From Aeromicrobium wangtongii (GTDB lineage Bacteria; Actinomycetota; Actinomycetes; Propionibacteriales; Nocardioidaceae), in contig NZ_CP102173.1 in NCBI RefSeq assembly GCF_024584515.1, positions 3,038,001 through 3,102,000 of the forward strand: DNA of 64,000 nucleotides. Direction: 5' to 3'. Within the stretch, counting starts at the first letter, position 1, and each line of letters begins with the position of its first letter. Below the pieces are notes generated by a model. The model did no database searches, was not told the origin of the DNA, and saw only the letters and a list, made by a program, of their open reading frames with translations. Positions 58,224 through 64,000 of the stretch are shown here, in pieces. Made by a program: the position numbers and the translations under genes.

Positions 58224-61200
58224 TCAGACCTCCTCCACGCTGGAGGGCTCACGCCGGGACAGATCGATGCCGAGCTCTTCGGCGGCACGGAAGAGATCCT
58301 CTTCCGCATCGCGCATCTCGACAGCGGTTCCGTCGCTCGAGAGCACCTCGACGTTGAGACACAGCGACTGCATCTCCTTGACGAGAACCTTGAAGGACTC
58401 CGGGATACCGGGCTCCGGGACGTTCTCACCCTTGACGATGGCTTCGTAGACCTTGACGCGTCCGAGGATGTCATCGGACTTGATGGTCAGGAGCTCCTGC
58501 AGCGCGTACGCCGCTCCGTAGGCCTCGAGGGCCCACACCTCCATCTCACCGAAACGCTGTCCACCGAACTGCGCCTTACCACCCAGCGGCTGCTGCGTGA
58601 TCATCGAGTACGGACCCGTGGAACGTGCGTGGATCTTGTCGTCGACCAGGTGGTGGAGCTTCAGCAGGTACATGTAGCCGACCGAGATCGGGTCGGGGAA
58701 GGGCTCGCCGGAACGACCGTCGAACAGCTTCGCCTTGCCGTCACGCTTGACCATGCGCACACCGTCGCGGTTGGGCAGCGTCGAGGCCAGCAGGCCCTGG
58801 ATCTCGTCCTCACGAGCACCGTCGAAGACCGGCGTCGCGACATTGCTGTCACGGGGGGCGCGGTCCGCACCGATGGCGCGCAGGCGCTCGGCCCACTCGT
58901 CCTTCATGTCCTCGATGTCCCAGCCGGTCTTGGCGACCCAGCCCAGGTGTGTCTCCAGCACCTGTCCCACGTTCATGCGTCCGGGGACGCCGAGCGGGTT
59001 GAGCACGATGTCGACGGGCGTGCCGTCCTCCAGGAAGGGCATGTCCTCGACCGGGAGGATCTTGGAGATGACGCCCTTGTTGCCGTGACGGCCGGCCAGC
59101 TTGTCGCCGTTGGAGATCTTGCGCTTCTGGGCCACGTAGACGCGGACCAGCTGGTTGACGCCCGGGGACAGCTCGTCACCCTCGGCCGAGTCGAAGACCC
59201 GGACGCCGATGACGGTGCCGGACTCGCCGTGCGGCACCTTCAGCGAGGTGTCGCGCACCTCGCGCGCCTTCTCACCGAAGATCGCGCGGAGCAGGCGCTC
59301 CTCGGGGGTCAGCTCGGTCTCGCCCTTGGGCGTGACCTTGCCGACCAGGACGTCACCGTTGCCGACCTCGGCGCCGATGCGGATGATGCCGCGCTCGTCG
59401 AGGTCAGCCAGCATCTCCTCGGAGACGTTGGGGATGTCCCGCGTGATCTCCTCGGGGCCGAGCTTCGTGTCGCGAGCATCGACCTCGTGCTCCTCGATGT
59501 GGATCGAGGTCAGCACGTCGTCCTGGACGACGCGCTGGGACAGGATGATCGCGTCCTCGTAGTTGTGACCCTGCCAGGGCATGAACGCGACCAGCAGGTT
59601 CGTGCCCAGGGCCATCTCGCCCTCGTCGGTGCACGGACCGTCGGCCAGCGGGGTGCCGACGACGACGCGCTGACCCTCCGTGACCAGCGGGCGCTGGTTG
59701 GTGCAGGTGCCCTGGTTGGAGCGCTTGAACTTGGCGAGGCGGTACGTGAAGTACGAGCCATCGTCCTGCATGATCTCGATGGCGTCCGCGGACACCTCGT
59801 TGACCACACCGGCCGCCTTGGCGACCGTGACGTCACCGGCGTCGACGGCGGCACGGAACTCCATGCCGGTGCCGACCAGCGGCGCGTCGTTGCGGATCAG
59901 CGGGACGGCCTGACGCTGCATGTTGGCACCCATCAGGGCGCGGTTGGCATCGTCGTGCTCGAGGAACGGGATCAGCGCCGTGGCGACCGACACCATCTGG
60001 CGCGGCGACACGTCCATGTAGTCGACCTCGGCGGCGGGACGCAGCTCGGCCTCGCCACCGCGCTGACGCACCAGGACCATGTCCTCGGCGAACTCGTTGT
60101 TCTCGTTCAGCAGCGAGTTGGCCTGCGCGACGATGAAGCGGTCCTCGTCGGTCGCGGTCAGGTAGTCGATCTGGTCGGTGACCACATTGTCGACGACCTT
60201 GCGGTACGGCGTCTCGATGAAGCCGAAGGAGTTGATCCGACCGAAGGAGGCCAGCGAGCCGATCAGACCGATGTTCGGGCCTTCGGGGGTCTCGATGGGG
60301 CACATGCGGCCGTAGTGCGACGGGTGGACGTCGCGGACCTCGTAGCCGGCGCGCTCACGCGACAGGCCACCGGGTCCGAGGGCGTTCAGGCGACGCTTGT
60401 GGGTCAGGCCCGCGAGCGGGTTGTTCTGATCCATGAACTGGCTCAGCTGCGAGGTGCCGAAGAACTCCTTCAGCGCCGCGACGACCGGGCGGATGTTGAT
60501 CAGGGTCTGCGGCGTGATCGCCTCGACGTCCTGGGTCGTCATCCGCTCACGGACGACACGCTCCATGCGGGCCAGGCCGGTGCGGAGCTGGTTCTGGATC
60601 AGCTCGCCGACCGTGCGCATGCGACGGTTGCCGAAGTGGTCGATGTCATCGGCCTCGACGATGGTCGTGCCCGCAGGCGCTTCCATCTCGGTCTCGCCGG
60701 CGTGCAGCGCGACGATGTACTTGATCGCGAGCACGATGTCGTCGATCGTCAGCGTCTGCTGGTCGAACGCCTCGTCAGCGCCGAGCTTCTTGTTGATCTT
60801 GTGACGACCGACCTTGGCCGTGTCGTAGCGCTTGGCGTTGAAGTAGTAGTTGTCCAGCAACGTCTGCGCGGCCTCGCGGCTCGGCGGTTCGCCCGGACGC
60901 AGCTTGCGGTAGATGTCCAGCAGCGCCTCGTCCTGCGTGGCGGTGTTGTCCTTCTCCAGCGTCAGGCGGATCGACTCGTACTGGCCGAACTCCTCCAGGA
61001 TCTGTGCCTCGGTCCAGCCGAGGGCCTTGAGCAGGACGGTGACGCTCTGCTTGCGCTTGCGGTCGAGGCGGACGCCGACCATGTCGCGCTTGTCGATCTC
61101 GAACTCGAGCCATGCGCCGCGCGAGGGGATGACCTTGGCGGTGTAGATGTCCTTGTCGGACGTCTTGTCGGCGGTGCGCTCGAAGTAGACGCCAGGCGAG

Positions 61201-61685
61201 CGGACCAGCTGGGACACGACGACACGCTCGGTGCCGTTGATGATGAACGTGCCCTTGTCCGTCATGAGGGGGAAGTCGCCCATGAAGACGGTCTGGCTCT
61301 TGATCTCGCCCGTCTCGTTGTTCATGAACTCGGCGGTGACGAACAGCGGCGCGGCGTACGTGACGTCGCGGTCCTTGCAGTCGTCGACGGAGTACTTGGG
61401 CGGCTCGAAGCGGTGATCGCGGAACGAGAGGCTCATCGTCTCGGAGAAGTCCTCGATCGGGGAGATCTCCTCGAAGATCTCCTCGAGGCCGGACTTGGTG
61501 GAGACGTCGGTGCGGCCGGCCGCGAGAGCGGCGTCCACACCTTCCTTCCACTTCTCGTCACCGATCAGCCAAGCAAAGGCATCGGTCTGCAGAGCGAGAA
61601 GCTCCGGGACCTCGAGAGGCTCTGAGATTTTGGCGAACGAGATGCGACGGGGCTGAACAGATGCGGAGGTGCGCGAGGCGGCCAA
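58224..61685 (-). CDS. rpoB: RNA polymerase beta subunit with Asn at the rifampicin-region Ser531 position
   Basis: 1153 residues from TTG 61685, chosen because AAGGA lies seven bases upstream and family similarity starts at [19 protein letters not shown]; the open frame to 61742 has no homology. The rifampicin region reads [20 protein letters not shown] then [16 protein letters not shown]. Residue 434 (E. coli 531) is Asn, codon AAC at 60384-60386, where Ser is normal, and residue 425 (E. coli 522) is Ala. Active-site and sigma-contact blocks such as [14 protein letters not shown] are intact. It is followed by rpoC. Confidence 0.98.
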   Translation of the reverse strand: MAASRTSASVQPRRISFAKISEPLEVPELLALQTDAFAWLIGDEKWKEGVDAALAAGRTDVSTKSGLEEIFEEISPIEDFSETMSLSFRDHRFEPPKYSVDDCKDRDVTYAAPLFVTAEFMNNETGEIKSQTVFMGDFPLMTDKGTFIINGTERVVVSQLVRSPGVYFERTADKTSDKDIYTAKVIPSRGAWLEFEIDKRDMVGVRLDRKRKQSVTVLLKALGWTEAQILEEFGQYESIRLTLEKDNTATQDEALLDIYRKLRPGEPPSREAAQTLLDNYYFNAKRYDTAKVGRHKINKKLGADEAFDQQTLTIDDIVLAIKYIVALHAGETEMEAPAGTTIVEADDIDHFGNRRMRTVGELIQNQLRTGLARMERVVRERMTTQDVEAITPQTLINIRPVVAALKEFFGTSQLSQFMDQNNPLAGLTHKRRLNALGPGGLSRERAGYEVRDVHPSHYGRMCPIETPEGPNIGLIGSLASFGRINSFGFIETPYRKVVDNVVTDQIDYLTATDEDRFIVAQANSLLNENNEFAEDMVLVRQRGGEAELRPAAEVDYMDVSPRQMVSVATALIPFLEHDDANRALMGANMQRQAVPLIRNDAPLVGTGMEFRAAVDAGDVTVAKAAGVVNEVSADAIEIMQDDGSYFTYRLAKFKRSNQGTCTNQRPLVTEGQRVVVGTPLADGPCTDEGEMALGTNLLVAFMPWQGHNYEDAIILSQRVVQDDVLTSIHIEEHEVDARDTKLGPEEITRDIPNVSEEMLADLDERGIIRIGAEVGNGDVLVGKVTPKGETELTPEERLLRAIFGEKAREVRDTSLKVPHGESGTVIGVRVFDSAEGDELSPGVNQLVRVYVAQKRKISNGDKLAGRHGNKGVISKILPVEDMPFLEDGTPVDIVLNPLGVPGRMNVGQVLETHLGWVAKTGWDIEDMKDEWAERLRAIGADRAPRDSNVATPVFDGAREDEIQGLLASTLPNRDGVRMVKRDGKAKLFDGRSGEPFPDPISVGYMYLLKLHHLVDDKIHARSTGPYSMITQQPLGGKAQFGGQRFGEMEVWALEAYGAAYALQELLTIKSDDILGRVKVYEAIVKGENVPEPGIPESFKVLVKEMQSLCLNVEVLSSDGTAVEMRDAEEDLFRAAEELGIDLSRREPSSVEEV

Positions 61686-61818
61686 GAGGGGTCCTTCCAA
61701 GGGCTCGCAGGCGGGTGGCTCAAGATGTCGTGCTCCGCGCACGCCAAACGACCCCGGTCAAGGGGCGCCATTGCATTCCGAATGCGGAATGGGCAGGACA
61801 AGGCGAGCGCGAAAAATA

Positions 61819-61847
61819 AGTGTAACGCGGGTGCCACGCCGAAGCAA
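61819..61847 (-). promoter_or_regulatory. Candidate rpoB-rpoC promoter
   Basis: On the minus strand TTGCTT (61842-61847) is followed after 17 bases by TACACT (61819-61824). The predicted start is near 61812, giving a leader of about 125 bases before the rpoB TTG. Confidence 0.5.
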
Positions 61848-61941
61848 GGCCGGGTCTTGACATTCGCGGCTCAATAGGTGATTGTAGTTGGCTTTTCCTG
61901 CGCGCCGGCCATCTTTTGGACTGCAATGACGGCCCATACTA

Positions 61942-61973
61942 CGACACCCCGCGGCCGAGGCCACGGGGTGTCG
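61942..61973 (-). terminator. Terminator-like hairpin after the mce operon
   Basis: CGACACCCCG (61942-61951) and CGGGGTGTCG (61964-61973) pair around an inner GGCC/GGCC stem, beginning 17 bases after the last mce-associated gene on the minus strand. It separates the mce operon from rpoB. Confidence 0.75.
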
Positions 61974-61989
61974 GGTGTGGGTGGGTGTG

Positions 61990-62832
61990 CTAGAGCGCCC
62001 GGACGTCCGCGACGAGCCAGCCGTCGTCCTGCTTGACCATCGAGACCTTGATCCGGTTGGCGAACACCGTCGGTTCCTTGGCGTCGCCGATCAGGCGGGC
62101 CTGGTCGACGAACACCAGGACATCGGCCTTCGTGGAGGAGCACTCGTCGCCGCACGGCAGGACCGCGGACTCGCGGGCCACGGCCTGCACCACGATGCTT
62201 CGCTGCGGGGCGAGCTCGGTCAGGGCGGGGGCGATCTTGTCGAACTCCTTGGCAAAGGCCGGGGTCATGAGCGCCTTGGAGGCCGCGAGGTGGTCGTCGA
62301 GCTGGTCGTGGCGGAAGGTGAAGATCGTCTCCGCCGCGCTCGCGGCCGCCGACGACGCCTGGCGACGCGATGCGTCCAGGTCTCCGTCGTCCCCGGTCAC
62401 CTGGTCGACCATCACGAGCACACCGAGAACCAGTGCCGCGAGGGCGACCAGCGTCGCAGGAACCAGCCACAGCAGGTCGCGTCGCGACGGGCGCGACCCC
62501 GCGGGCCGCTCATCCTTTGTCGCCTTGGTCGCCTTGGTCGCCTTGGTCGCCTTGGTCTTCGGGGCAGCGATCTTCGGCGCGGTGACCTTCGGCGCAGCCG
62601 GCCGTGGCGCCGCCGGCGTGGCGGGCTTGGCGGGAGCTCGACCGCGCGTGACGGGGGTCGACGGCGCGGCGGTCACCCGCGCGTCCGGGGACGCCTTCGG
62701 CGTCGCCGGCGTCGTGCGTGCCACCGGCCTCCTGGGCGCGGGCCGCGGCGGGACGGCCTTGCGGGCGGGAGCGGCCGGGCCGCTCTCGCCGGCGATGCGC
62801 CGACGGCGCACGGGTCCGTTGGACTCACTCAC
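61990..62832 (-). CDS. Mce-associated membrane protein (second)
   Basis: 280 residues from GTG 62832; a GTG nine bases earlier is equally readable. The N-terminal 120 residues are a long basic Pro/Ala/Lys region, including a KAT repeat at about residues 92-103 encoded by a 9-bp tandem repeat. One transmembrane helix follows (LLWLVPATLVALAALVLGVL). The C-terminal domain (about 155-280, AETIFTFRHDQLDDHLAASK to DDGWLVADVRAL) is the NTF2-like fold typical of Mce-associated proteins, which are thought to stabilise lipid-import MCE complexes. It overlaps the preceding gene by eight bases. Confidence 0.82.
   Translation of the reverse strand: MSESNGPVRRRRIAGESGPAAPARKAVPPRPAPRRPVARTTPATPKASPDARVTAAPSTPVTRGRAPAKPATPAAPRPAAPKVTAPKIAAPKTKATKATKATKATKDERPAGSRPSRRDLLWLVPATLVALAALVLGVLVMVDQVTGDDGDLDASRRQASSAAASAAETIFTFRHDQLDDHLAASKALMTPAFAKEFDKIAPALTELAPQRSIVVQAVARESAVLPCGDECSSTKADVLVFVDQARLIGDAKEPTVFANRIKVSMVKQDDGWLVADVRAL
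62522..62557. repeat. 9-bp tandem repeat inside the mce-associated gene
   Basis: Four perfect copies of GCCTTGGTC in a row. On the coding strand they encode the KAT repeat in the basic linker. Because the unit is nine bases, length change would keep the frame. Confidence 0.9.
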
Positions 62833-63460
62833 TGTCGTCACCGCCCTTCTCGTCCGACGGGGCGGGGGTCGTCGGGCTCTGCCCCTGCGCCTCCGGCTCG
62901 CCAGTCGCCGGGCCGGTCTGCGCCTCGACCGAGGCGACACTCTCGAAGTTCGACACTAGCCACTCCCCCTTGCTCTTGGTGAGGCTGACCTTCCAGCGGA
63001 ACCGCCGCTCGACCGCCGCGGCATTGTCGGTGTTGGTGATCGATGCGTCGACGGCGACGAGGGCGACGGCGGAGTCGCTGTCGAGGCTGTCGATCGCGAC
63101 GGCCTGCACCTTGGCGTCACCGCTTCTTTGCTGCTTGGTCTCCAGCGCACCGAAGACCGCCTTGGTGATCTCGACGAACTGCTTGTCGTACGTCGGGGTC
63201 AGCAGGCCCTTGAGGCGCTTTTGGTAATCGGCCAGCTCGGCCACGTCGTAGGTGTTGTAGGCCACCGCGAAGTCGGTGACCCGCGAGGTCACCTGATTGC
63301 GCTGGGCCGTGTCGTCGTCATCCCCGCCCAGGCGCGGCAGCACCACCCCACCGATCAGGGCCAGCACCAGGCCCAGTGCCGTGAGTCCGGCGAGGGTGGC
63401 GATGACGACAGGGCGAGCGGACCAGCCGGTCACCGGGTCACTGGATCGCTCAGCAGCCAC
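62825..63460 (-). CDS. Mce-associated membrane protein (first)
   Basis: 211 residues from GTG 63460, with AAAGGA nine bases upstream. It overlaps the MCE gene by 31 bases. A single transmembrane helix at about residues 18-43 (VVIATLAGLTALGLVLALIG) is followed by an NTF2-like domain: RVTDFAVAYNTYDVAELADY, LKGLLTPTYDKQFVEITKAV and the C-terminal FRWKVSLTKSKGEWLVSNFE. A disordered acidic tail ends the protein. It belongs to the family encoded after mceF in actinobacteria. Confidence 0.82.
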   Translation of the reverse strand: MAAERSSDPVTGWSARPVVIATLAGLTALGLVLALIGGVVLPRLGGDDDDTAQRNQVTSRVTDFAVAYNTYDVAELADYQKRLKGLLTPTYDKQFVEITKAVFGALETKQQRSGDAKVQAVAIDSLDSDSAVALVAVDASITNTDNAAAVERRFRWKVSLTKSKGEWLVSNFESVASVEAQTGPATGEPEAQGQSPTTPAPSDEKGGDDSE

Positions 63461-64000
63461 TTCCAGGAGTCCTTTCCAGTTGCCGTGGGCCCCTCGTGGG
63501 TGACGGGCCCTGCGGCTGCCCGGCGCAGCACCGTCTTGGACACCTGCCGGGCGATCTTGTTGTCGTTGACCTTGCAATCCACATCCGTGTCGAACTCCAC
63601 GTCGCTGATCGCAGAATCCGCGCGCCGAGCGCGGTAGCCGGACTCGGCGCCGTTCTTGGCGCGAGTGCAGGTCGCGGTCTGATCGGTCAGCACGAGACCG
63701 AAGTTCGCGTTGTACTCGCCGGTCTCCTTGCCGTTCTTGACCTCGGGAGAGACCACGGAGAACGACCCCTGCAGAAGATACGGGTACAGGATGAAGATCG
63801 ACTGCAGGCCTGCGACGTTCTCGGACAGCGGCTTGTTGGCCACGAGCAGGTCGCGGATCGCGTTGCCGAGGTCGTCGGCGTTCTCGTCGACGACTCCACG
63901 CACCGTCGCAGCACTGTCGCCACCCTTGTCGAGCAGGCGGCGCAGGTCCGGATCGGCGTCGACCAGGGTGTCCGACAGCAGCGCCAGGTTCTTGGAGAAC
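63430..64000 (-). CDS. MCE-family protein, C-terminal part (5' end off the window)
   Basis: The frame is open from the window edge to the TGA at 63430, giving 189 C-terminal residues. FSKNLALLSDTLVDADPDLR and VANKPLSENVAGLQSIFILY are the long helical region that follows the MlaD/MCE beta-domain, and NANFGLVLTDQTATCTRAKN is typical of the C-terminal part of actinobacterial Mce proteins. Two cysteines (TATCTR and DVDCKV) may pair. Being last before the mce-associated genes it is probably the mceF-like member. The MCE domain itself is outside the window. Confidence 0.85.
   Translation of the reverse strand, partial: FSKNLALLSDTLVDADPDLRRLLDKGGDSAATVRGVVDENADDLGNAIRDLLVANKPLSENVAGLQSIFILYPYLLQGSFSVVSPEVKNGKETGEYNANFGLVLTDQTATCTRAKNGAESGYRARRADSAISDVEFDTDVDCKVNDNKIARQVSKTVLRRAAAGPVTHEGPTATGKDSWKWLLSDPVTR

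Larger units (their letters stand above)
61686..61989 (-). other. rpoB leader and promoter region
   Basis: 304 bases between rpoB and the mce-associated gene, all non-coding. It contains the mce-operon terminator (61942-61973), a probable rpoB promoter (61819-61847) and a leader of about 125 bases. In the leader, CATTCC can pair with GGAATG (61774-61779 and 61786-61791) or GCATTC with GAATGC (61773-61778 and 61780-61785); the two pairings exclude each other. Confidence 0.6.

Noticed and set aside
58167..61625. A 1152-codon open frame on the plus strand opposite rpoB
   Set aside because: It is the antisense shadow of a conserved gene in high-GC DNA. The translation is rich in Arg, Asp, Leu, Val and His with no domain, and rpoB on the other strand is certain.
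61855..61890. A plus-strand TTGACA at about 61857 as a promoter
   Set aside because: No suitable -10 box follows at 16-19 bases and no plus-strand gene lies downstream.

Overview
The window is a high-GC, densely packed bacterial chromosome segment. GTG and TTG starts are common, genes overlap by ATGA, GTGA or TAATG, and the long housekeeping operons carry actinobacterial features: Mce-type genes, a cutinase-family protein, a zinc-type S14, and alanine/acid-rich tails on ribosomal proteins. Gene order and protein character point to the Nocardioidaceae (an Aeromicrobium- or Nocardioides-like organism). That placement is inference from memory of the families. I see no rRNA, tRNA, CRISPR array, insertion sequence or prophage gene.

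Layout. 1-9125 (minus strand): an envelope/cofactor/tRNA-modification run read from right to left: glmS, acpS, bifunctional NAD(P)HX repair enzyme, alr, alpha/beta hydrolase, a GNAT-TsaE fusion, tsaB, rimI, a DUF5709-like acidic protein and a PlsC acyltransferase. Between tsaE and tsaB lies an unusual inverted array of 21-bp units. 9225-15391: coaA, a two-domain GNAT protein, glmM, rpsI-rplM and citrate synthase, with three copies of one 78-bp intergenic element. 15392-18632: a secreted protein, truA, an MmcQ/YjbR protein, a DUF4394 secreted protein and an RsmC-like methyltransferase.

18710-22383 is the alpha operon (infA, rpmJ, rpsM, rpsK, rpsD, rpoA, rplQ). 22520-26299 interrupts the usual secY-adk-map-infA order with an Lrp regulator, a DDAH-family hydrolase, a secreted CHAP-domain protein with Ig-like repeats and a lipoprotein. 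26305-28993 holds map, adk and secY. 29136-39039 is the complete S10-spc ribosomal cluster, with 21 genes from rpsJ to rplO. After a lipoprotein and a CDF metal exporter, 41199-45506 holds the str operon (rpsL, rpsG, fusA, tuf).

45713-50617 looks like a catabolic module: a GntR regulator, a hydroxyacid-oxoacid transhydrogenase and a FAD/Fe-S D-2-hydroxyglutarate dehydrogenase-like protein. Together these could oxidise 4-hydroxybutyrate while recycling 2-oxoglutarate. 50761-54278 carries a lipoprotein, a Nudix hydrolase, a membrane acyltransferase and a cutinase-like lipoprotein. 54344-61685 is rpoC and rpoB. RpoB has Asn where the rifampicin-region serine (E. coli 531) normally sits. 61990 to the right edge is the end of an mce operon: two Mce-associated membrane proteins and the C terminus of an MCE protein.

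The strongest undescribed signals are the 78-bp element present three times with identical internal spacing, the 21-bp inverted array beside tsaB, the GNAT-TsaE fusion, and the extra C-terminal domain on ribosomal protein L4.
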